In this document: positions 1 through 6,026 of the stretch, in pieces
Position numbering within the stretch: the stretch's first letter is position 1
Layout of the letters: every line of letters begins with the position of its first letter
NCBI GenBank assembly: GCA_022360335.1
Contig: JAKSCZ010000068.1
Coordinates: 1-6,026, forward strand
Reading direction: 5' to 3'
Source: Pseudomonadota bacterium
GTDB lineage: Bacteria; Pseudomonadota; Gammaproteobacteria; Steroidobacterales; Woeseiaceae
Length of the DNA: 6,026 nucleotides
Program-made: the position numbers and the translations under genes
Notes under the pieces: model-generated
The model's input: only the letters and a program-made list of their open reading frames with translations
The model's database searches: none
Told to the model about the DNA's origin: nothing

Positions 1-32
1 CACCGCCTCTCTAACTTGCGCTGCCGGACACC

Positions 33-548
33 TTATTCGGCACCGACATCCATCATACTCTTCACTGTAGCATCTAGCGCGGCGCGTTGTACGGTCTGGT
101 TGATCTCTGTGTAATGTTTGGCAGTAGCCATAACACTGGCATGGCCTAGCTGCTCCTGCACAGCAGCAATCGGGACATTTACATTCTGCACCCAACTGGC
201 TAGCGTACGACGGAGATCGCGAGCCTGCGGGTCGTGCAGCCCAGAGTGCTCCCAGACGGTATCCCACGCTTTCTTAATCTTCTCTACGTAGCCCGATTTC
301 GATGGGCTCGGAAACACCCAAGGAGAATTGCTGCTCTTCTGTCGCTCGATCAGGTCGCCCACTAGAATGGTCGGAATCATTGCCTTTTGCGCGACACCTG
401 CTTTTGTCTGGAAAGTTGTCCACACGCCATCCGTCAAGTTCGGATCGACCCATCGCATGGACTTCATCTCCCCCATCCGTCGCCCGTATAAAGCGATGTC
501 AAGAATCGGATACGATACGCCGTTATCACACTTGAATTTTGGTCCTTC
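33..548 (-). pseudogene. Tyrosine recombinase (phage/ICE-type integrase), C-terminal catalytic fragment
   Basis: This is the catalytic domain of a tyrosine site-specific recombinase, which cuts and rejoins DNA through a covalent phosphotyrosine. The open frame following the in-frame TAG at 549-551 gives 171 residues ending at TAA (33-35). Visible active-site residues, numbered in this fragment, are the box I Arg24 (YGRRMGE, codon 477-479), the Lys49 of a TK beta-hairpin, the RDLRRT motif with Arg113, LGH with His136, and the nucleophile Tyr146 in KHYTEI. The N-terminal arm and core-binding domains and the start of the catalytic domain are absent, since full integrases are usually 300-400 residues. 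Starting at the ATG at 476 would drop the catalytic Arg, so that start is probably not the original one. The box II His position holds Arg110, and box I seems to lack the Thr of the usual TGxR. The stretch is less GC-rich than its neighbours, suggesting foreign origin. It is most likely a non-functional remnant, although a contig misjoin would look the same. Confidence 0.85.
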
Positions 549-551
549 CTA
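540..551. other. Junction between integrase fragment and ABC operon end
   Basis: The permease TAG stop lies at 549-551. Reading on in the same minus-strand frame, the next codons already translate into integrase-like sequence (EGPKFKCDNG...). Base composition changes here from mixed (below) to strongly GC-rich (above). The join therefore falls within a few bases of this point. No tRNA end, target-site duplication or inverted repeat end is recognisable, and the operon has no terminator hairpin on the integrase side. It may be an insertion or deletion end point, or an assembly join. Confidence 0.55.
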
Positions 552-1697
552 CTCATACCTAAACCTTCGCGCCGCCAACACCCCGAAAACAACCGCCCCC
601 GCTATCAGCAACAACACATTCGGTATCACACTCGCCGCCCCCGCCTGAAAACTGATGAGCTTGTGAAGTGCATCCATCGTCCATCCCGTGGGGATGGTCT
701 TCTGGATCATCTGCATCCACTCGGGCGTGACTTCGATGGGCCACCAGCAGCCGCCGAGGGCGGCTAACAGGTTTGCGGCGAGCACGCCGAGGCCCGCTGC
801 CTGCGCTTCCGTTTTCGCCACGGTTCCGAGCCAGAGTCCGGCCGAGGCGCAGAATCCCGCCCACACCGCGAGCACGAGGATGACCATCGCGACGTCGGGT
901 CCCCAGTCCATGTTGAACAGGAACGTGCCGAAGGCGAGCGCTACCGTGACCTGGATCGCGGCAAGGGCCATGCGGCCTTCCCATTTCCCGGCGATCACTT
1001 CGGCGCGTGAGATCGGCGTCGAGGCGAGACGTCGGAGCAACCCCTGCATGCGTTCCTGCACCAGGGTCGTGCCGCTGGTCGTCAGGAGAACGAGCAACGT
1101 AAACATGACGAGGATGCCCGGGACGGCTTGCTCGAACCCGGTCGGGATCTTTTTCCTCTGGCCTGCCGTCGACACGTCGAGCTGCCACACGCGCGGTGCG
1201 TCGTTGACCGTCTGCAGCGCCTCTTCGCTCAACGGCCCCGCCGTCGCATCCGCGACGATGACGTCGGCGAGCACGGTGTACAGCGATCGCTGGATGCGAA
1301 TCTCCTCGAACTCGCGCGAGAGGGCGTTCGCTTCCGTATCGTAGGTCGCCTTTACGGCTTCGTCGGCGAGCAGCTTGTCGCTCATCGCAGCGTCGAAGGT
1401 CAGCGTGCGTGTCGGTGCGGCTTCGCCTTCTGCCGTCTCGAGCGCCTCGACCCAGGTCGGCGCGAAGTCGTTGGCGACGAGTCGCCTCTCGACCTGGTCC
1501 TGCATGAACCCGGGGTTCTCGGCGATCACCGTCAACGGCGTCCCCTGCCCGCCGCTGATGCCCGACGAGAACCCGCTCGTCACCGTGCCGATGAAGTAGA
1601 AGAAGATCGGCGGCATGACCAGCAGCCACAGCAGCGTCGAGCCTTCCCTGAGTTGCGCGCGCACGTCCGACCAGGCGATGAACAGTGTATTCCTCAT
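549..1697 (-). CDS. ABC-2 type exporter permease B
   Basis: This is an inner-membrane subunit of an ABC-2 exporter (ABC2_membrane_3-like architecture), 382 residues, apparently full length. Hydrophobicity suggests six membrane segments at about 21-40, 191-211, 242-262, 268-292, 300-317 and 355-375. A periplasmic domain of roughly 150 residues lies between the first two. The cytoplasmic stretch QERMQGLLRRLASTPISR (214-231) matches the conserved loop after TM2 that contacts the ATPase in this family. The GG-WWP-E-P-WM pattern near 315-328 is also typical. The gene is last in the operon, 4 nt after permease A, with an AGGTGA ribosome site at 1702-1707 supporting the ATG at 1695-1697. It should pair with permease A around the ATPase dimer. 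The substrate is unknown; drugs, lipids or polysaccharide-type cargo are all possible for the family. The C-terminus (ARRFRYE) looks natural, so the adjoining integrase fragment did not truncate it. Confidence 0.9.
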   Translation of the reverse strand: MRNTLFIAWSDVRAQLREGSTLLWLLVMPPIFFYFIGTVTSGFSSGISGGQGTPLTVIAENPGFMQDQVERRLVANDFAPTWVEALETAEGEAAPTRTLTFDAAMSDKLLADEAVKATYDTEANALSREFEEIRIQRSLYTVLADVIVADATAGPLSEEALQTVNDAPRVWQLDVSTAGQRKKIPTGFEQAVPGILVMFTLLVLLTTSGTTLVQERMQGLLRRLASTPISRAEVIAGKWEGRMALAAIQVTVALAFGTFLFNMDWGPDVAMVILVLAVWAGFCASAGLWLGTVAKTEAQAAGLGVLAANLLAALGGCWWPIEVTPEWMQMIQKTIPTGWTMDALHKLISFQAGAASVIPNVLLLIAGAVVFGVLAARRFRYE

Positions 1698-1701
1698 GCC
1701 G

Positions 1702-1707
1702 TCACCT
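1702..1707 (-). promoter_or_regulatory. Ribosome binding site of permease B, overlapping the permease A stop
   Basis: On the minus strand AGGTGA ends 4 nt before the ATG of permease B, and its TGA is the stop codon of permease A. This arrangement fixes the start and suggests translational coupling of the two permeases, which would keep heterodimer subunits in balance. Confidence 0.6.
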
Positions 1708-2931
1708 GCGCGCGAACCCGGTCTTGAGGCGCAGGGCGCTCAGGACAAGCCCGCTCGCCGTGATCGCGAACGCCGTCAGCCAGCTCTTTGCATCGATCGC
1801 CCAGGCCGTGGCCGACGTCAGTTCGACCCCCATGCGATCCACGATGAACCCATTGGGAGCCAGGCGCCCGATGTTCGCGATCCACTCCGGCAAGGCGGCG
1901 AACGGGAAGAAGCTGCCGCCCGCCATCATGAGCGGGAACAGCAGGACCGTCGTGACGATGTTCGCGACCCGGCCGTTCGGGAACAGCATCTGCAGGGCCG
2001 AGAACCACGCGAACAGGCCGACGCCGCCGAGCGTGACCCACAGCAGCGACGGCACGAACTTGCTCCACGCGACGCCGTGATAGGCGAAACCGACGACCAG
2101 GGTGACGGTCACCACGGTACCCATGACGATGGCCGCGGCCACGGCCTTGCCCGTCACGAACCCGGCCAATGCGCCCGGGGCCGAGACGAGCCGGCGCAGC
2201 GTGCCCTTGTCGCGCTCGACCCAGTAGTCGGCCGCGAGGCTGCCGGAGCTGAACAGCACGGCCATCAGGATGATGCCGGGCAGGAACAGCAGCGCGTAAT
2301 CGGGCTGCGGCTCCTCGGGCGGCGGCTCGACGATCTCGAGTTCCAGGATAAGCGGGTCGAGTTTCGCGCCGATGGTCTCGAACTTGTTCTGGATGTCGAC
2401 GGAGATGCCCGCGGTGAACGCGTCGCTCGCTCCGTCCTCCTCGATCGCGCCCTGGATGGCCTCGATCTCGGGCCCGAAGAGCCGCTGCGCGTAGAAGCCG
2501 AGATCGAGCAGGACCTCGGTCACGTCCTCGATGATGCCCGGCAGGATCGTCTGCGCGGGATTCGTCTTGAGCGTTAGCGTCACGGGCGTCTCGTTGAGAA
2601 GCGCGTCCTGGAAGCCCTCGGGGATCGTCAGGTGTCCGCTCGCCTCGCCGTCGTCTATGCGCCGCTTGCCCTCCTCTGCCGACACCTGCTCGACTAGAAA
2701 TAAGTCGGCCATCTGCTCCTGGCCGTAGGCGCCGGCGACGAAGCCGCTGACAAAGGAATGGTCTTCGTCGGTAATAAGGAGTGTCGCCGTCGGGCCGGCG
2801 CCGCCGCCGTCCATCATCGACGTGATCATTCCCCCGATCAGGAACGGGATGCCGAGCCAGATCAGCATGGCCGCGCGATCCCGCGCCCAGCGCGCGAGGT
2901 CCTTCTTCACCGATGCGATCAGGAAGCTCAT
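1702..2931 (-). CDS. ABC-2 type exporter permease A
   Basis: This is the second membrane subunit of the ABC-2 exporter, 409 residues. A short cytoplasmic N-terminus leads into TM1 (about 21-39), then a periplasmic domain (about 40-210), a proline/glutamate-rich linker (PPPEEPQP, 203-210), and five further segments at about 212-232, 260-283, 292-314, 322-344 and 384-400. The loop WVERDKGTLRRLVSAP (237-252) is the family's conserved stretch after TM2. The early periplasmic part (ATLLITDEDHSF, then a region ending LTIPEGF) follows the usual ABC2_membrane_3 pattern. It starts 2 nt after the ATPase stop and ends 4 nt before permease B, so the three genes are surely one transcript. Its sequence differs clearly from permease B, which points to a heterodimeric channel. 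The ribosome site is weak (GAG near the ATPase stop), so translation may depend on coupling to the ATPase gene. The substrate is not evident. Confidence 0.92.
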   Translation of the reverse strand: MSFLIASVKKDLARWARDRAAMLIWLGIPFLIGGMITSMMDGGGAGPTATLLITDEDHSFVSGFVAGAYGQEQMADLFLVEQVSAEEGKRRIDDGEASGHLTIPEGFQDALLNETPVTLTLKTNPAQTILPGIIEDVTEVLLDLGFYAQRLFGPEIEAIQGAIEEDGASDAFTAGISVDIQNKFETIGAKLDPLILELEIVEPPPEEPQPDYALLFLPGIILMAVLFSSGSLAADYWVERDKGTLRRLVSAPGALAGFVTGKAVAAAIVMGTVVTVTLVVGFAYHGVAWSKFVPSLLWVTLGGVGLFAWFSALQMLFPNGRVANIVTTVLLFPLMMAGGSFFPFAALPEWIANIGRLAPNGFIVDRMGVELTSATAWAIDAKSWLTAFAITASGLVLSALRLKTGFARR

Positions 2932-2933
2932 CG

Positions 2934-3875
2934 CTACTCGCGCAGTTCCTTGCCCGTAAGGAGCAGGAACAGCGTCTCGAGGTTGGGACTCCTGAGGCTC
3001 GTCTCGGTGACGTTGCCGCCCGCGTTAGAAATCGCGGCGAAGATCCCCGGCAGGTGCCGGGAAGCGTTCGACAGCGTGAGCAGCAGCGAGTCCTCGGCCC
3101 GGCTCAGGAGCTCGAGGTCCCCGATGTCCGCGCCCAGCGCTTCGACCGCCCGGTCCGTCGCTTCGGCCGGGAAGTGTCCCGTGAGCTGCAGCGCGTCGCG
3201 GGCGCCGAGCTGGCTTTTGAGTTCCGCGACTGTACCTTCGGCGATGATCCTGCCGTGGTCGATGATCGCGAGCGAATCGCACAGGCGCTCGGCCTCTTCC
3301 ATGTAGTGCGTCGTGTAGAGCACGCAGGCGCCGCCGGCACGGGCCGCCTCGACGAGCTCGAAGAGTTTCGCGCGCGACTGCGGATCGACGCCGACGGTCG
3401 GCTCGTCGAGCAGCAGCACCTTCGGCTCGTGCACGACGCCGCAGCCGAAGTTCAGGCGGCGCTTCATGCCCCCCGAGAATTCCTTCGGCACGTCCTTCGC
3501 GCGGTCGGCGAGCCCGATCGTCTCGAGCACCGTGGCGACGCGGTCCACGAGCGCCTTGCCGCGCAGGCCGTAGGCCTTGCCCCAGTACCTCAGGTTCTCG
3601 ATCGCGGGCAGGTCTTCATAGAGGGCGAGCTCCTGCGGCACGATGCCGAGCGAGGCGCGCGCCGCCTTGCCGTCTTTGACGACGTCGTGGCCGTTGACGG
3701 CGATGCGGCCCGCGGTCGGCGTCAGGAGTCCCGAGATGCAGTTGATCGCCGTGGACTTGCCGGCGCCGTTCGGGCCGAGCAGGCCGAAAACGGTACCTGC
3801 GCCCGCCTCGAAGGAGACGTCGTCGACCGCCGCCAGCTCACCGTAGTTCTTGACCAGGTTCTCGACAACGAGCAT
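2934..3875 (-). CDS. ABC exporter ATP-binding protein (DrrA/NatA-like)
   Basis: This is the cytoplasmic ATPase that powers the ABC-2 exporter, 313 residues with a single nucleotide-binding domain, so it should act as a homodimer. It shows Walker A GPNGAGKST (34-42), Q-loop Gln81, signature FSGGMKRRL (133-141), Walker B VLLLDEPT (153-160) with catalytic Glu158, D-loop VGVDPQ (161-166) and switch His190. The signature has Met where LSGGQ has Gln, as is usual in DrrA/NatA-type exporters. About 90 C-terminal residues follow, the accessory region common in this class. The frame stays open upstream to 4130, but the ATG at 3873-3875 is chosen because MLVVENLVKNYG is a normal ABC N-terminus and GAGGAC sits 5 nt upstream. 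A further ATG at 3906-3908 would add 11 residues and has no better support. The gene leads the operon, with both permeases downstream. Confidence 0.95.
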   Translation of the reverse strand: MLVVENLVKNYGELAAVDDVSFEAGAGTVFGLLGPNGAGKSTAINCISGLLTPTAGRIAVNGHDVVKDGKAARASLGIVPQELALYEDLPAIENLRYWGKAYGLRGKALVDRVATVLETIGLADRAKDVPKEFSGGMKRRLNFGCGVVHEPKVLLLDEPTVGVDPQSRAKLFELVEAARAGGACVLYTTHYMEEAERLCDSLAIIDHGRIIAEGTVAELKSQLGARDALQLTGHFPAEATDRAVEALGADIGDLELLSRAEDSLLLTLSNASRHLPGIFAAISNAGGNVTETSLRSPNLETLFLLLTGKELRE

Positions 3876-3880
3876 CGCAT

Positions 3881-3886
3881 GTCCTC
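3881..3886 (-). promoter_or_regulatory. Ribosome binding site deciding the ATPase start
   Basis: On the minus strand GAGGAC lies 5 nt upstream of the ATG at 3873-3875. It is the best Shine-Dalgarno match near the gene and favours this start over the upstream in-frame ATG at 3906-3908. Confidence 0.65.
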
Positions 3887-3922
3887 GGGCGGCGCTTGGA
3901 GATTCCATGATCGCAGATGCGA

Positions 3923-3964
3923 CCGCGTGCGGGCAATCGGGATGCCGGGCAACTCCCGCGTGCG
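3923..3964. repeat. 9-bp direct repeat CCGCGTGCG, 33 bp apart
   Basis: CCGCGTGCG occurs at 3923-3931 and again at 3956-3964, an offset of 33 bp, close to three helical turns. A second short direct repeat, CGGGCAA, lies at 3930-3936 and 3946-3952. In so GC-rich a sequence chance repeats are not rare, so a role as operator half-sites is only a suggestion. Confidence 0.35.
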
Positions 3965-3971
3965 CCGCGGG
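3955..3971. repeat. Short inverted repeat CCCGCG-N5-CGCGGG
   Basis: CCCGCG at 3955-3960 and CGCGGG at 3966-3971 are exact reverse complements separated by 5 nt. The left arm overlaps the second copy of the 9-bp direct repeat. It could be an operator or a small hairpin in the 5' leader of the adaptor mRNA. There is no T-run, so it is not a terminator. Chance is a real possibility at this GC content. Confidence 0.3.
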
Positions 3972-3995
3972 TCCCGGGCGGGTAAAGTGGCTCGA

Positions 3996-5066
3996 ATGTC
4001 CCACCGCTTCCGGATAGGCCGGGCAGCCGGCGCCCTGATCCTCGCCGCGTTCGCGGCCGGCGCGCTTGCCGCCGGCCCGCCCGTGACGGTCGCCGAGGCG
4101 AAGACGGCGCCGATCGTCGAGCTGGTGCACGTCAACGGCACCGTGACGTCGCCGCAGTCGGCCGTCCTGTCGCCGTCGGTCGCCGGCCTGATCGAGACCA
4201 TGGACGTCGACGCCGGGGACCGTGTCGATGCGGGCGACGTCATCGTCGCACTCGACCGCGAACTTGAGCAGCTGGCGCTACAGCGCGCGCAGGCCGAGGC
4301 GGCGCAGGCGGCGGCGACACTCGGGGACGCCCGCCGCCGCCTCGGCGAGGCGGAGAAGATCGGCCCGACCCGGGCCATCGCCGAATCGGCCATCAAGTCC
4401 CTGCGCGCCGAGGTCGCGCGCGCCGAAGCCGGCGTCCGGGCAGCCGACGCGGCCGTCGCGCAGCAGCGGGCCGTCGTCCGGCGGCACACGGTGCGCGCAC
4501 CGTTCGCCGGCGTCGTCAGCCGGCGCATCGCCGAAGTCGGCGAATGGGTGAATCCGGGTGACGGCCTGGTCGAGCTCGTCGCCACCGACCGGCTGCGCTT
4601 CGATTTTCGTGTGCCGCAGAGTCACTATGCACAACTCGATCGGGCGACGCCCGTCGACGTTCGCGTCGACGCCGTTGCCGGCACGGCGATCCCGGGCCGC
4701 GTCCAGGCGATCGTCCCGGTCAAGGATCCCGGCGCGCGCACCTTCCTGCTGCGCGTCGTCGCCGACGCGGCCGACACCGCCGCGGTAACGCCCGGGATGT
4801 CGGCGCAGGGCACGCTGCGCATCGACGCGCAGCGCTCCGGGGTCGTCGTCCCCCGCGACGCCCTGCTGCGCTACCAGGACGGGCGTACGACGGTCTGGAT
4901 CGTCGACGACACAGGCGGCGAGGCGACGGTTCGCGAACGGCGCATCGGGATCGGGGTGGAGTACAACGGCCTGATCGAGGTGCGCAGCGGTCTCGACGCG
5001 GGCGCCGCCGTCGTCACGCGCGGCAACGAAGTGCTGCGCGACGGCCAGGCCGTGACCGTCCGTTGA
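3996..5066 (+). CDS. RND efflux periplasmic adaptor (membrane fusion protein, HlyD/AcrA family)
   Basis: This adaptor joins an inner-membrane RND pump to an outer-membrane channel. It has 356 residues, near the usual 350-400. Residues 1-26 form a signal peptide (basic MSHRFRIGR, then a hydrophobic Ala/Leu core ending ALAA), not a lipoprotein signal, since no lipobox Cys is present. The first lipoyl half lies at about 58-88 (LSPSVAGLIETMDVDAGDRV), an Ala/Arg/Glu-rich coiled-coil hairpin at about 88-165, and the second lipoyl half at about 166-196 (TVRAPFAGVVS...GEWVNPGD). A beta-barrel follows at about 198-285 and a membrane-proximal domain to the end (VVPRDALL, GLDAGAAVVTRG). The frame is open far upstream only because of GC-rich antisense sequence. 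The ATG at 3996 gives a clean signal peptide; a GTG at 3987 and an ATG at 3942 are less likely. No strong ribosome site is seen. The RND permease gene follows after 21 nt. Confidence 0.93.
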   Translation: MSHRFRIGRAAGALILAAFAAGALAAGPPVTVAEAKTAPIVELVHVNGTVTSPQSAVLSPSVAGLIETMDVDAGDRVDAGDVIVALDRELEQLALQRAQAEAAQAAATLGDARRRLGEAEKIGPTRAIAESAIKSLRAEVARAEAGVRAADAAVAQQRAVVRRHTVRAPFAGVVSRRIAEVGEWVNPGDGLVELVATDRLRFDFRVPQSHYAQLDRATPVDVRVDAVAGTAIPGRVQAIVPVKDPGARTFLLRVVADAADTAAVTPGMSAQGTLRIDAQRSGVVVPRDALLRYQDGRTTVWIVDDTGGEATVRERRIGIGVEYNGLIEVRSGLDAGAAVVTRGNEVLRDGQAVTVR

Positions 5067-5087
5067 TGCCCTCGCCGGGGTTCGGGC

Positions 5088-6026
5088 ATGTTTGAAGCGA
5101 TCATCCGCAACGGCCTGCTCATGACGGTCGCGGCACTGATGCTGACGGTGCTCGGCGTCCTGGCCGCCACGCGCATCCCCGTGCAGATGATCCCCGACCT
5201 CGAGCTGCGCACGATCAGCGTACGCACGTCGTGGCCGGGCGCGACGCCGCAGGACGTCGAGAAGGAAATCCTGATCGAACAGGAAGAATACCTGCGCACG
5301 ATCCCCAATCTCCAGCGACTCGAGGCGAGCGCATCGAGCGGCAGCGCGTCGATCGAACTCGACTTCCCGTTCGGCACCGACATGGTCGACACGCTGATCC
5401 GCGTCAACAACGCACTCAACCAGGTGCCGTCGTATCCGCTGAACGTCGACGAGCCCCGCGTGTTCGCCAGCTCGTTCTCGTCGAACGCGTTCATGTACTT
5501 CACCGTCACGCCGCTGCCCGGCAATCCGCGCGGCCTCGACATGGACATGATGCGCGACTTCATCGAGGACAACGTGCGGACGCGCCTGTCGAACGTGCCG
5601 GGCGTTTCCGACGTCAACGTCTGGGGCGGCGCCGAGCGGCAGATCCGCATCGTGCTCGACCCGGCTCGGATCGCCGACCACGGCCTGACGATCGCCGGCA
5701 TCCGCGATGCGATCCGCGCGCGCAACCGGGACGTCTCGGGCGGCAAGATCGAGAGCGGCAAGCGCCGTTACCTGCTGCGCACGATCGGCCGCTTCGAGAA
5801 TCTCGACGAGCTGCGCGATCTCATCGTCGAGCGGCGCGGCGATGCGCTGCTGCGCCTCGGCGATTTCGCGGACGTGGAGCTCGACCACTTCGAGATCCGC
5901 AGGCTGTCGTTCATCGACGGCAGGCGGAGCATCATGCTGGCCGTGCGCCGGGAGACGGGCTCGAACGTCATCGCGACCAAGTACGCGATGCTCGATGCAG
6001 CCGAACGGGTCCGCCGCGACGTCCTC
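5088..6026 (+). CDS. RND efflux transporter permease, N-terminal part (runs off the window)
   Basis: This is the inner-membrane, proton-driven pump of a tripartite efflux system (AcrB/MdtB-type RND superfamily). Only 313 of an expected 1000 or more residues are inside the window; the frame is open to the last base, so the truncation is the window edge. TM1 is at about 10-28, followed by the hallmark IPVQMIPDLE (30-39), which corresponds to the LPVAQYP region of AcrB. Next comes the first porter domain: SWPGATPQDVEKE near 47-59, a G-S-A-S-I-E-L-DF strand at about 84-93, and FGTDMVDTLIRVNNAL, matching the family's GTD-x-x-x-A-x-x-x-V-x-x-x-L pattern. RLSNVPGVSDVNVWGG (about 168-183) fits the second porter domain. 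The ATG at 5088 is 21 nt after the adaptor stop, with only a weak GGGG upstream, so coupling is likely. The transmembrane Asp/Lys proton relay lies beyond the edge. Whether the substrate is a drug, lipid or metal cannot be decided here. Confidence 0.93.
   Translation, partial: MFEAIIRNGLLMTVAALMLTVLGVLAATRIPVQMIPDLELRTISVRTSWPGATPQDVEKEILIEQEEYLRTIPNLQRLEASASSGSASIELDFPFGTDMVDTLIRVNNALNQVPSYPLNVDEPRVFASSFSSNAFMYFTVTPLPGNPRGLDMDMMRDFIEDNVRTRLSNVPGVSDVNVWGGAERQIRIVLDPARIADHGLTIAGIRDAIRARNRDVSGGKIESGKRRYLLRTIGRFENLDELRDLIVERRGDALLRLGDFADVELDHFEIRRLSFIDGRRSIMLAVRRETGSNVIATKYAMLDAAERVRRDVL

Larger units (their letters stand above)
3876..3995. promoter_or_regulatory. Divergent intergenic region between ABC operon and RND operon
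   Basis: These 120 bp must hold the promoters of both divergent operons, unless transcription starts inside the opposing genes. No good TTGACA/TATAAT pair is visible on either strand. TAAAGT at 3983-3988 (+) is a four-of-six -10 match, but it lies so close to the adaptor ATG that it would give an almost leaderless message, and it has no matching -35. The region contains a 9-bp direct repeat and a 6-bp inverted repeat that could bind a regulator controlling both operons. The assignment as a shared control region comes from gene layout. Confidence 0.6.

Noticed and set aside
33..476. Integrase fragment as an intact small gene starting at the ATG at 476
   Set aside because: This start would exclude the catalytic box I Arg immediately before it (477-479), and homologous sequence continues upstream to the permease stop, so it reads as a truncated gene.
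559..1629. Minus-strand frame of 356 codons inside permease B, and plus-strand frames around 688-2577
   Set aside because: All are alternate-frame shadows of the two permeases; the real frames show proper membrane segments and family motifs, the shadows show none.
2913..3995. Long plus-strand open frame continuous with the adaptor gene (about 360 codons upstream of its ATG)
   Set aside because: It lies antisense to the ABC ATPase gene with its clear Walker motifs, is dominated by Arg/Ala/Glu/Val with no recognisable domain, and is a by-product of GC-rich codon use. The adaptor starts at its signal peptide.
2934..4130. N-terminally extended ATPase of 398 residues
   Set aside because: The extra 85 residues overlap the start of the divergent adaptor gene and look like antisense of its signal peptide; a good ribosome site supports the start at 3875.
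4278..5888. 536-codon minus-strand open frame opposite the adaptor and RND genes
   Set aside because: Its Arg/Ala/Asp/His-rich composition is typical of antisense to GC-rich coding DNA, and it overlaps two well-supported genes on the other strand.
1..6026. CRISPR array, tRNA, rRNA, IS ends or a factor-independent terminator
   Set aside because: No repeated units with regular spacing, no cloverleaf or rRNA signature, no transposase or matching terminal repeats, and no GC hairpin followed by a T-run were seen on reading both strands.

Overview
The window looks like part of a high-GC Gram-negative chromosome, probably a pseudomonadotal (possibly gammaproteobacterial) genome. The reasons are that most of it is GC-rich with G/C-ending codons, and that it encodes an RND pump with a periplasmic adaptor, which only makes sense in a two-membrane cell. 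No ribosomal or other marker gene is present, so the placement is an inference.

Layout. Positions 1-548 are visibly less GC-rich (about half G+C in the lines counted) and hold the C-terminal part of a tyrosine recombinase (integrase) on the minus strand. It has no N-terminal half and begins directly at the stop codon of the next gene. Positions 549-3875 hold a tight minus-strand operon, transcribed right to left: ABC ATPase (2934-3875), ABC-2 permease A (1702-2931) and ABC-2 permease B (549-1697), with gaps of 2 and 4 nt. Positions 3876-3995 are a 120-bp divergent intergenic region with short repeats. Positions 3996-5066 (+) encode a periplasmic adaptor (membrane fusion protein), followed after 21 nt by an RND permease starting at 5088 that runs off the right edge.

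How the genes work together. The three minus-strand genes make a complete ABC-2 exporter: an ATPase homodimer plus a two-permease heterodimer, each permease with six predicted membrane segments and a large periplasmic loop. The two plus-strand genes supply the inner-membrane pump and adaptor of a tripartite RND efflux system. No outer-membrane TolC-type channel and no regulator are visible in the window. The substrates cannot be read from the sequence.

Overall these are recognisable transporter families. The least ordinary spot is the abrupt join at about 540-551 between the truncated integrase and the end of the ABC operon. I found no CRISPR, rRNA, tRNA, complete IS element or clearly undescribed system.
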